Assembly (NCBI GenBank): GCA_014523665.1
Contig: JAATVR010000510.1
Span: 1 to 12,622, forward strand
DNA: 12,622 nucleotides
Source: Nitrososphaerales archaeon TH526
Lineage (GTDB): Archaea; Thermoproteota; Nitrososphaeria; Nitrososphaerales; Nitrososphaeraceae
Direction: 5' to 3'
In this document: piece by piece, positions 1-6,336 of the stretch
Numbering within the stretch: the first letter of the stretch is position 1
Layout of the letters: each line of letters opens with the position of its first letter
Translations under genes and position numbers: made by a program
Notes under the pieces: model-generated
Database searches by the model: none
Seen by the model: only the letters and a program-made list of their open reading frames with translations
Told to the model about the DNA's origin: nothing

Positions 1-792
1 AAATTCCTGCGTAAGTATTAGTTGCCTTTGTTGTCGTTCCATTAGTATCCTCTTGACAGGTAGCCAAGAACATCTAACAAAAGGAGGAGGCACTCCAACC
101 TCGTCAATCCAAGACCTAATGAAGCTAGCTGTCTTCTTGTCCGACGGGTATCCGCTACCAATACCTTGATGGACCTTCCTAATGTTACAGAGCTCTTCTT
201 CTCGGATAACCTTTGCAACTATTGAAGCCGCTGAAACGGCTAGATGCAAACTATCTGCATGATGGAACGAAAAAATATCCAGCTTTCCCTTCCTCATTCG
301 AAGTCTTCTCTTGAGATAGCTCAGAATATTCGTCCTAAACTTTTCTTGGTTCACATCACAACAATCTACAAAAATGCTATCGGCATTCATGTTATCAATT
401 ACCTGTGCCATGGTTAAAGCTTCCAAATGGTTTAGTCTGTTATATGAAACATGATCATCAATTTCTGTAGTTTGTACTACGCAGATACAAATCGATCTTG
501 CTATTCCCACAACTTGCCCATATTTTTCAGCTCTTTCCTTTTTTGAAAGCTCTTTTGAGTCTCTTACTCCAACCCTTTCCAACTCACACATGTCTTTTTC
601 TCTAAAACTTACCCCTGCAACAACCATCGGACCAATCACTGCTCCTCTCCCAGCTTCGTCCACACCTCCAAGGATTCTATTACTTTGGTTTCCTGCTTGA
701 TACTCGAGGGCACCTAACCTTGAATATTTATCAACCTTAATCCCTAAATGGTTATGATTTTCAACAACAGATCTACTTTCTCGCCTAGTCAC
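1..792 (-). CDS. rnhB: Ribonuclease HII (C-terminus cut by window edge)
   Basis: RNase HII cleaves the RNA strand of RNA/DNA hybrids and removes single ribonucleotides misinserted in DNA, acting in the cytoplasm during replication and repair. The translated minus strand is open for 264 codons up to base 1, so the end is missing. Visible family motifs are GGVDEAGRG (residues 42-50; D45 and E46 catalytic), RDSKELS (77-83), the archaeal VDxxDV segment (142-147; D143 a metal ligand) and HHAD (177-180; D180). The GTG at 790-792 is the first usual start after an in-frame stop. It gives about 43 residues before the conserved core. A second GTG at 661-663 would start directly at VDEAGRG and has a purine-rich GGAGG just before it, but it leaves almost nothing before the first catalytic Asp. 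The family call is firm and the exact start is not. Confidence 0.93.
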   Translation of the reverse strand, partial: MTRRESRSVVENHNHLGIKVDKYSRLGALEYQAGNQSNRILGGVDEAGRGAVIGPMVVAGVSFREKDMCELERVGVRDSKELSKKERAEKYGQVVGIARSICICVVQTTEIDDHVSYNRLNHLEALTMAQVIDNMNADSIFVDCCDVNQEKFRTNILSYLKRRLRMRKGKLDIFSFHHADSLHLAVSAASIVAKVIREEELCNIRKVHQGIGSGYPSDKKTASFIRSWIDEVGVPPPFVRCSWLPVKRILMERQQRQLILTQEF

Positions 793-1283
793 TTGGTATT
801 GTAAGTAGAAAAATGCTCCTTCTTACTTATAGTTTTCATCCAAGCAGCCCCTTGCTCCTATTTTGATTATTGAGGAGACGGGAGCTCGGCTGGTCGGTGA
901 GATGATAACTAAACAGCCTAAAATAAAAAATAAGAAATAAAAAATATTATCAGCGATTGGGGTTAGTGCAATTTCATCAAGTTTCAAATTGATGTAACCG
1001 AATAGCCGCCTGCTCGACTGCATAGACACATGTCATGATTATGTGGACTTTGCCATTTTTTTTCATATGCCCAGTTTTATGCCATCCTATTAGTACCCCC
1101 CTTCATGTGTCTGTCTACTACAGACCTTTCGAAACATGTAATATACCAAACGTTCAGCTAGTTGTAATCCAAAAGGACGGAATTGATGGAGCATTGTTAG
1201 ACGATGGAGGTGGTCGAGACTTTGAGAGGAACGACAGCCAGAATGTTGAAATTGATCGAAAGTTGACTGAAGAATTCACCCTA
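793..1283. other. Divergent rnhB/trm1 intergenic region with AT-rich tract
   Basis: No certain gene lies between the rnhB start and the probable trm1 start. An almost pure A/T stretch at about 917-955 (TAAAATAAAAAATAAGAAAT and on) is the obvious place for divergent promoter elements. A weaker TATA-like TTTTAT lies near 1074-1079. The trm1 frame stays open through the right half of this region, up to an ATG at 1035, but that stretch does not resemble Trm1. Confidence 0.5.
823..1023 (-). CDS. Possible small membrane protein, unknown
   Basis: This 66-codon frame lies upstream of rnhB on the same strand, ending 30 bases before its GTG, and would be read divergently from trm1. The ATG at 1021-1023 is used; a GTG lies two codons upstream. 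One strongly hydrophobic stretch rich in Phe, Ile and Leu (about residues 26-43) would make a single membrane span, followed by a basic tail. I do not recognise it. The hydrophobic stretch comes from a very AT-rich tract (917-955), so it may be chance translation of promoter DNA. No good ribosome-binding site is seen. Confidence 0.25.
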   Translation of the reverse strand: MQSSRRLFGYINLKLDEIALTPIADNIFYFLFFILGCLVIISPTSRAPVSSIIKIGARGCLDENYK

Positions 1284-2624
1284 ATGCGTGAAGGCAGCAC
1301 TACCCTGCTGGTTCCTGCAGAATCTCTTCGTACAAATGTTCCTCCAAGGACACCTGCATTCTTCAACCCCGCCGCAAAGCTGAGCAGAGATATCTCTACT
1401 CTGATGTACAATTCCTTCGTTAGATTGCATGGATCTCTGTTTGAAAAAGTACCAATTACTCTCGCAGATGCGTTCAGCGGGATAGGTGCCAGAGCTATTA
1501 GAGTTGCTAGGGAGATTCCGTCCGTTGATAAGGTGATTCTCAATGACCTTAATCCAGTTGCTATTTCAGCTGCTAGGAAATCAGCCAAGATCAATGACGT
1601 TGAGGACAAGTGTGCATTCTCTCAGAAAGACGTACACGTATTTCTGAATGAACGCAACTCTAAAAAGAAAGAGAGATACGTCATCGTTGACCTTGACCCT
1701 TTTGGCAGTCCATCCCCATATGTTGATTCTTTAGTAAGAGCAGTGGCAGATGGGGGTCTCATTTCTGTGACCGCGACTGATACTGCAGTACTGTATGGAA
1801 AATATCCAAAGGTCTGTTTTAGAAAATACGGTAGTAAACCTATCAATTGTTCATATTCAAATGAAATCGCCGTTCGAATATTGATATCCTTAATTGGGTT
1901 GGTAGCCGGAAGAATGGATCTTTCAATAGAGCCAGTATTCGCTCACTCCCATCGTCACTATTCCCGTGTATACGTAAAAGTTCATGTGAATAGTAACGAA
2001 GCAAACAAATTAATCGATAACTTGGGCTATATTACCCACTGCTTCAACTGCGGCGGTAGAAAGGATCATCGGCTTGTGTTTCCATCGCCTCTTTCGTGTA
2101 GTACTTGTGGTAAAAACAACAACGCTGACGAAAATAAGTTAAGTATCGCTGGACCTCTATGGGTTAAGCCCATATTTAATAAACGGCTAATTGCAGATAT
2201 ACTTCGCGCTGACGGAAATACCTATAGTGATAGAAGCATTGATGTAAGCCGAGACGACAATGCTCCAGCCCCAAAGTACCGAGACACTAATCTTACGTTA
2301 CGCGATCACAATAACAGCGGATATGAAACAGAACGATATTTACTAACACAATCACCGCGTTCAATTGACTCTGGCCAAGCATCCTCTCAAAAATACTTTC
2401 ATAAAATATTTCAATTGTTTCACATAGCTGGACAGGAGCTCGATGACCAGCCTTACTACTACACGATTGATGAAGTAGGATCTGCAATGAAAACAAGTCC
2501 CTCACCAATGAATACATTTTTGGAACGGCTCTCTCAAGGAGGATTTCGAGCAAGTAGGACTTCATTTAGACCTACAGGTTTTAAAACTAATGCTTCGTTC
2601 GAAGAGATAAAGAAGTTGCTTTGA
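1284..2624 (+). CDS. trm1: tRNA (guanine(26)-N2)-dimethyltransferase Trm1
   Basis: Trm1 uses S-adenosylmethionine to make N2,N2-dimethylguanosine at position 26 of many tRNAs, which helps tRNA folding. From the ATG at 1284 (446 codons) the order is: family N-terminus with VPAESL and an F(F)NP block; SAM-binding DAFSGIGARA (62-71); NDLNP (87-91); catalytic motif DLDPFGSP (136-143); a zinc pair C253xxC256 with C272xxC275; and the C-terminal ASRTSF-PTGFKT block (423-435). The frame runs upstream to an ATG at 1035. Those 83 residues have no Trm1 resemblance and would nearly abut a divergent small ORF, so I use 1284. TTG 1263 and GTG 1107 are alternatives. A polar, Ser/Asn/Asp-rich insertion of about 55 residues (312-367) makes it longer than the roughly 380-residue archaeal enzymes. 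Function is firm, start uncertain. Confidence 0.94.
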   Translation: MREGSTTLLVPAESLRTNVPPRTPAFFNPAAKLSRDISTLMYNSFVRLHGSLFEKVPITLADAFSGIGARAIRVAREIPSVDKVILNDLNPVAISAARKSAKINDVEDKCAFSQKDVHVFLNERNSKKKERYVIVDLDPFGSPSPYVDSLVRAVADGGLISVTATDTAVLYGKYPKVCFRKYGSKPINCSYSNEIAVRILISLIGLVAGRMDLSIEPVFAHSHRHYSRVYVKVHVNSNEANKLIDNLGYITHCFNCGGRKDHRLVFPSPLSCSTCGKNNNADENKLSIAGPLWVKPIFNKRLIADILRADGNTYSDRSIDVSRDDNAPAPKYRDTNLTLRDHNNSGYETERYLLTQSPRSIDSGQASSQKYFHKIFQLFHIAGQELDDQPYYYTIDEVGSAMKTSPSPMNTFLERLSQGGFRASRTSFRPTGFKTNASFEEIKKLL

Positions 2625-2631
2625 CAATAAA

Positions 2632-2676
2632 ACCATACTGGTTTGATTTGCTACTTCGCCTTCTTCCTTTTTTTCG
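2632..2676 (+). terminator. Putative trm1 terminator: short hairpin and T tract
   Basis: Seven bases after the trm1 stop there is a small inverted repeat AAACCA-TAC-TGGTTT (2632-2646). About 24 bases on is a pyrimidine-rich stretch ending in seven T (2670-2676). Archaeal transcription ends at T-rich tracts, so the T run is the more telling part. The hairpin is short and may be chance. Confidence 0.4.
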
Positions 2677-2773
2677 CTTTATGTCAGACGGCTCGATACA
2701 GTCCTAAAATAAGTAACACTGCAATAAATGCTTGAGGGTGATATCAATGAAATATACTCTTACTGACAGATAC

Positions 2774-3019
2774 CTATCCAAATTCAACATATTCGCCCTC
2801 CGTGAGTCGGTCATTTAGGAATACTAACACTGCTCTTCCTCCTGGTTCACTGTAGCATCGCTGGAGTTTGAAACCTCCATCTCTTATCAAGCCTCCCACA
2901 TCGCGAGAAAGAATCTTTTGGGGTCTGACTATTAACATTAATCCTTGATTAGAGTTCTTGACTTCCACGTGATTTCCGTGCGTAAGAATTCTGCCAACAA
3001 GATCAAGTACTCGCATCAT
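2774..3019 (-). CDS. Conserved-looking 81-residue protein, function unknown
   Basis: I do not recognise this family. The start is set at a double ATG (3014-3019) because a GGAGG lies eight bases before it (complement of 3028-3032). A TATA-like CTTATATTC (complement of 3047-3055) sits about 30 bases upstream and would instead suggest a near-leaderless transcript. The frame stays open to an ATG at 3121, giving 115 residues. The predicted pattern is a short helix (VLDLVGRILTHG), a strand (LMLIVRP), a helix (SRDVGGLIRDGGF) and a strand pair (LQRCYSEP and RAVLVFL), a compact alpha/beta fold. There is no signal peptide, membrane span or Cys pair. It is the third minus-strand item downstream of the Nudix gene. 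Mixed charged and hydrophobic periodicity favours a true protein. Confidence 0.5.
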   Translation of the reverse strand: MMRVLDLVGRILTHGNHVEVKNSNQGLMLIVRPQKILSRDVGGLIRDGGFKLQRCYSEPGGRAVLVFLNDRLTEGEYVEFG

Positions 3020-3158
3020 CACCCAAGCCTCCCAATGTCCTTGGGTGAATATAAGATGCATACATAAGATCAAATGTCTAGTTGTATTTTCCTCTGGGTA
3101 TAATGGGTTAAATCTACTCAATAGATAGTAGGAAATAGTCTCTGAGGTAGAGGATTGG

Positions 3159-3284
3159 TCATATGACTGCTGGTATTGCTACTATTGCCAATGCTACTGA
3201 TACTGCTACTCGCGTCCTGCTATTTCGCATAGGCATGTACTGATGGGTCTTGGCACGTAATGATGCAGAAATTTGACAATGCAT
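3159..3284 (-). CDS. Putative 41-residue single-span membrane peptide
   Basis: A short minus-strand frame runs from ATG 3282-3284 to TGA 3159-3161, with further in-frame ATGs at 3236 and 3230. The first half is basic (RAK, RNSRTR). It is followed by 17 residues, VAVSVALAIVAIPAVI and neighbours, ending at the stop, which fits a positive-inside single membrane span or tail anchor. A TATA-like GAATTATATG (complement of 3320-3329) lies about 40 bases before the ATG, right for a short leader. A GGAGG (complement of 3302-3306) is 17 bases upstream, too far for an ideal ribosome site. It could instead be the N-terminal remnant of a secreted protein. I recognise no family. Confidence 0.35.
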   Translation of the reverse strand: MHCQISASLRAKTHQYMPMRNSRTRVAVSVALAIVAIPAVI

Positions 3285-3357
3285 TCGTTGAGTCTTGATT
3301 GCCTCCTTCTGCGAATGTACATATAATTCATGATTGACCTCGCATAAGGATTAGTTT

Positions 3358-3927
3358 TCACCCTGGTTGTATGATAAATCCGTTTAGCTGTTTGAGAATT
3401 CGTGCGGTTGCTCCCCAGATCAAGTAGGAATCGTATCTGAATTTGTATAATTCATCTATAGAAATATGTTCTGTGTCAGGACTCATCGTGGATAAGAGGG
3501 ATATCAGGGGAACATCTATTACAGCTTCGACCTCATCTGCAAAAGGGATAGGTTCATCGATATTTTGTAAGACGCTGACGAATGGGACGATAAAAAAATT
3601 GGACGTAAGTGTCTTTACCGCCTTAAGACAACCCAAAATGTCATCTGCCGTGAGTCTGATGCCAATTTCTTCACCAGTTTCTCGGATAGCAGTGTTAAGC
3701 AAATTTTCATCTTCTTTGGTGTATCTTCCGCCAGGAAATGATATCTCTCCCCCGTGCGACCTGAGATTGGAACTTCTCTGAGTCAAGAGAATATGAGGGG
3801 AAGATTTAGTAAAATGGATCAGAACGACCACAGATGACAAACTGAATGTCTCAGAAATCGGATTTTCTAATGAAGCCGGCCAAGTCAAATGGGGCAAAAT
3901 TCGTGCTAGGAGATCTGACCTATCCAT
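3358..3927 (-). CDS. Nudix hydrolase, CoA pyrophosphatase (NudL/UPF0035)-like
   Basis: Enzymes of this Nudix subgroup cleave the pyrophosphate of coenzyme A or related CoA derivatives, giving phosphopantetheine and 3',5'-ADP. From ATG 3925-3927 the protein has 189 residues. It shows the UPF0035 signature ILLTQRSSNLRSHGGEISF-PGG (about 46-67), directly followed by the Nudix box ending RETGEEIGI (82-90; E86 and E87 are metal ligands). The subgroup's C-terminal WGATARIL follows at 171-178. The frame extends upstream to a TTG at 4020, but those 31 residues (basic, Trp-rich) are unlike the family, so ATG is preferred. No clear TATA box or ribosome site was found. Substrate is inferred from the signature only. 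It stands alone, with the small ORFs at 3159-3284 and 2774-3019 downstream on the same strand. Confidence 0.87.
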   Translation of the reverse strand: MDRSDLLARILPHLTWPASLENPISETFSLSSVVVLIHFTKSSPHILLTQRSSNLRSHGGEISFPGGRYTKEDENLLNTAIRETGEEIGIRLTADDILGCLKAVKTLTSNFFIVPFVSVLQNIDEPIPFADEVEAVIDVPLISLLSTMSPDTEHISIDELYKFRYDSYLIWGATARILKQLNGFIIQPG

Positions 3928-4358
3928 GATTCTACAACATGTTATCCTTAGGGTATCTATGTTACGGTTCCACCAAATTGTCAAATACACTATTCGGCGC
4001 ACGACTACTTTTTTGAGCAAGAGTCATCTGTCTGACCTCGCCAGAACCAAAGCAAAAATGATGGTGACTGACGCAGCTCTGATTAAAGCCAGAGATGAGG
4101 TGCATGATTGAATGATACCATGATTGATTGTAGTCACCGAAAACAAGTCCTAATCTTCCTTATTCCACTTGAATCCCCCACACCAAGAACTTTGAATTGA
4201 AAAAGAACGAACAGATGACAACTTCTAAAAAGCATTTAATAATTGCAGAATTGATTGGTTAGAGGTGAAGTGCTACACGTCTACCTTTGAATCCTACAAC
4301 TATACTCCATTTTTAAACGTAGAGACATATTGTAAGATATTGGCTCAATGATGAACAG
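3928..4358. other. Divergent intergenic region, no gene seen
   Basis: This gap separates the Nudix gene (minus) from the MetF-like gene (plus). Short open frames here have no family features. The only signal I can support is a TATA-like element near the right end, listed separately. No tRNA cloverleaf, strong inverted repeat or direct repeat was seen. Confidence 0.45.
4310..4317 (+). promoter_or_regulatory. TATA-like box of the MetF-like gene
   Basis: TTTTTAAA lies 42-49 bases before the ATG at 4359. Archaeal transcription starts about 25-27 bases after the box, so the transcript would begin near 4340 with a leader of about 20 bases that holds no clear ribosome-binding site. Confidence 0.4.
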
Positions 4359-5129
4359 ATGAAAAAGATACGATTTGAACTAAATCCTCCGAAAACAGTA
4401 CAGAATCGCTATTTTGAGGAGCACGAACTACGAAGATCTTTATCATCATTAGTCACGAGGGCAAATGAATTGGTTGGACTAATTGATGGAATCCACATTA
4501 CTGATTCTGTACTGGGGGTTCCTAGAATTTCAGGAATTTCAGTCGCTCATTTCATTAGACGTGCAGGAAACAATCTCCCAATAAGCTGCAGCGTTAGGGC
4601 TCGTGATCGCAATTATACTTCATTTATGCAATTTGTTGGAGATGCTATACTTTTGGGACTCGAAAGTATACTAATCTTGAAAGGAGATGAGCTAGGGCCT
4701 GATTCGTCGACGTCTAACCTGAAGCCGACCGAAATTTTAAGGGTTTTGCAGAGCGAAAAATATGATAGATATATACATTTTAGTCTAGCTGTCCCTTCCA
4801 AGGCCAAAGACAGAATTCAGGTAGAGAAAAAAATACTTTCGGGGGCACACTCATTGGTAACGCAATCTATCGAATCTCTGGCTGATTTGGGAGAGCTCGC
4901 CGATTTGGCAAAACTGCATGGCACAAGAATTGTTGCATGTATAATGATCCCTTCCCAGAAAAATCTCAAGTCTGCTCAGATGATAGGGTTGGATTGGAGT
5001 GAGTATTCAGAGGATCCCGTCAGCTTCATCCTTGAAGCAAATAAGATTGCTGGCGAAGTACTGCTCACTTCACCAAATCATTTCGCGGCTGCAATTGAAG
5101 TTCTAAAAGCTATTGCAAATCAGACTTAG
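4359..5129 (+). CDS. Methylenetetrahydrofolate reductase (MetF) family protein
   Basis: MetF-type flavoproteins reduce methylene-tetrahydrofolate (or an archaeal pterin analogue) to the methyl form used for methionine synthesis. The 256-residue protein keeps the TIM-barrel landmarks. These are FELNPPK (6-12; E7 matches the catalytic Glu of FEFFPPK), IHITDS (45-50), a VRARDRN block (79-85), ILKGDE (106-111; the Asp of the family's GD motif), LVTQS (166-170; like the FITQ motif) and IMIPSQ (195-200). It is shorter than the bacterial enzymes of about 290 residues, and the helices after the Gln motif look reduced, so it may belong to the short archaeal subgroup whose cofactor is not obvious. Start: ATG 4359; a close ATG pair at 4349-4354 is out of frame. 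It converges on the ABC ATPase gene. Confidence 0.82.
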   Translation: MKKIRFELNPPKTVQNRYFEEHELRRSLSSLVTRANELVGLIDGIHITDSVLGVPRISGISVAHFIRRAGNNLPISCSVRARDRNYTSFMQFVGDAILLGLESILILKGDELGPDSSTSNLKPTEILRVLQSEKYDRYIHFSLAVPSKAKDRIQVEKKILSGAHSLVTQSIESLADLGELADLAKLHGTRIVACIMIPSQKNLKSAQMIGLDWSEYSEDPVSFILEANKIAGEVLLTSPNHFAAAIEVLKAIANQT

Positions 5130-5205
5130 AGTCGCTTCGGTTTCGAGGTGAGCACAAGCAGCTTTGAAAGGTTCGAAGTGATACTTGCTGTGTTAATAAT
5201 AAACG

Positions 5206-5982
5206 CTATTCTAGTTTTTTTGCAGCAATCATCTCGGACTTTACTTCATCTAGGATAGTACGGTAGTAAGGCTGTAGGCTACTATCTTCGCTGAGGCGGG
5301 GTCTTCTATAATCAACAGCGATCTCTTTCTTTAAATGCCCAGGCCTACTTGTAAATACAACGACCTTGTCGCCAAGGCAGACTGATTCAAGTATGTTGTG
5401 AGTAACAAAGACAATCGTTTTCCTGGTTTTTGCCCAAATTAGCTGCAACTCTACCAACAGTAAATCACGGGTTTGAGAGTCCAACGCTGCAAATGGCTCG
5501 TCCATCAATAACACCTCTGGGTCCATCACTAACGCTCGAGCAATAGCGACTCTCTGTTTCATTCCACCAGAAAGTTGATAGATATACGAATGAGCAAATT
5601 TAGTTAGTTGCATCATGTCAAGGTATCTAATCGCTATTTCATAGCGTTTGTCCTTGTCTACTCCAGCCATCTTCAAGCCAAATTCAACGTTTTCAATTAC
5701 TCTTAACCAGGGAAATAAAGCATTTTCCTGGAACACCATGATCCGGTCTGGTCCAGTCCCAGCTATGGGCTTTCCATTAAGTACCACTGTCCCGCTAGAA
5801 GGAGTTTCCAGACCGGCCAGAATATTTAACATTGTTGACTTGCCGCAGCCGGAGGGTCCAACTAGACAAACAAATTGGCCTTCGTCGATGTTAAAATTAA
5901 TGTCTTCTATTGCTGTTACTACTGTTCCAGTCTTACTCTCCACGAACCTTTTAGTTACATCCTTTACAACTATTTTTGCCAA
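5206..5982 (-). CDS. ABC transporter ATPase, nitrate/sulfonate/taurine type
   Basis: This is the energy-coupling subunit of an importer of the SsuB/TauB/NrtD group, working on the inner face of the membrane. Visible motifs are Walker A GPSGCGKST (42-50), Q-loop Q85 in VFQENALFPW, signature LSGGMKQR (137-144), Walker B VLLMDEPF (157-164), D-loop ALD (166-168) and switch H195 in VTHN. The ENALFPW after the Q-loop is typical of this oxyanion/sulfonate branch. Length (258) is normal. The start must be the TTG at 5980-5982: an in-frame TAA lies only four codons before it and the next in-frame ATG is inside Walker A. No permease or substrate-binding gene lies beside it (its neighbours are MetF-like and UbiD-like genes), so partners must be encoded elsewhere. 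Substrate cannot be told from this subunit. Confidence 0.92.
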   Translation of the reverse strand: MAKIVVKDVTKRFVESKTGTVVTAIEDINFNIDEGQFVCLVGPSGCGKSTMLNILAGLETPSSGTVVLNGKPIAGTGPDRIMVFQENALFPWLRVIENVEFGLKMAGVDKDKRYEIAIRYLDMMQLTKFAHSYIYQLSGGMKQRVAIARALVMDPEVLLMDEPFAALDSQTRDLLLVELQLIWAKTRKTIVFVTHNILESVCLGDKVVVFTSRPGHLKKEIAVDYRRPRLSEDSSLQPYYRTILDEVKSEMIAAKKLE

Positions 5983-6019
5983 GTCCGCCTTTTACACATA
6001 GGGTAAACATGCGAAGTAC

Positions 6020-6029
6020 CTTATAGACT
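6020..6029 (-). promoter_or_regulatory. TATA-like box of the ABC ATPase gene
   Basis: Read on the minus strand the element is GTCTATAAGG. It lies about 40 bases before the TTG start, so transcription would begin near 5998 with a leader of about 15 bases. A weak purine run (AAAAGGCGG) directly precedes the TTG. Confidence 0.35.
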
Positions 6030-6303
6030 TGATCAGTTCGATAACATCCTTCTTTTCACCTCCTTCTGTGGGAGTCCGCCGTGATTTGAAGCAGATTGCT
6101 AAATTACGATATGTACTCCCAACAATGCCCACCCATCTCATTTCTCCCAAGCCAAATCTTAAGTTTACCAGCAGGTGTAGTTTGCATAGTCATACTCCTC
6201 CCTCATAGTGTCCATAAACAGTCTCATCCAGTTTTACTAGTGAGTCGTGAGGCAATATTCATACGCACAACACGATGGCTAAATCTAGCCCAAACTGGAT
6301 TCA

Positions 6304-6310
6304 TTTATTA
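6304..6310 (+). promoter_or_regulatory. TATA-like box of the UbiD-family gene
   Basis: TTTATTA lies 27-33 bases before the ATG at 6337, the right distance for a leaderless or nearly leaderless transcript. This agrees with the absence of a ribosome-binding site. Confidence 0.45.
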
Positions 6311-6336
6311 GTTAAGAGCAATGACTGTACCGTTCA

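Larger units (their letters stand above)
5983..6336. other. Divergent ABC ATPase/UbiD intergenic region
   Basis: No convincing gene was found. A 71-codon plus-strand frame (6096-6311) has no domain, no ribosome site and Pro/Ser/Cys-rich composition, so I take it as chance. TATA-like elements near each end fit two divergent promoters. The 200 or so bases between them show no strong repeat that I could see. Confidence 0.45.

Noticed and set aside
1154..1609. 151-codon minus-strand frame
   Set aside because: It lies opposite trm1, mostly across its well-supported N-terminal and SAM-binding part, and has Ser/Leu-rich shadow composition.
3163..3243. 26-codon Thr/Ala-rich plus-strand frame with GAGG upstream
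   Set aside because: It is the opposite strand of the hydrophobic stretch of the minus-strand small ORF, which explains its repetitive Thr/Ala codons; the minus-strand reading has the better promoter.
3926..4111. 61-codon plus-strand frame over the Nudix start
   Set aside because: Overlaps the Nudix 5' end on the other strand and shows no family features.
4217..4264. 15-codon ATG frame before the MetF-like gene
   Set aside because: Too short, lies upstream of the likely TATA box and has no ribosome-binding site.
5160..5200. tRNA T-loop-like GGTTCGA near 5169
   Set aside because: No matching acceptor, D or anticodon arms could be built around it on either strand.
6096..6311. 71-codon plus-strand frame between the ABC ATPase and UbiD genes
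   Set aside because: No domain, no ribosome-binding site, odd Pro/Ser/Cys composition, and it overlaps the likely promoter of the UbiD-family gene.
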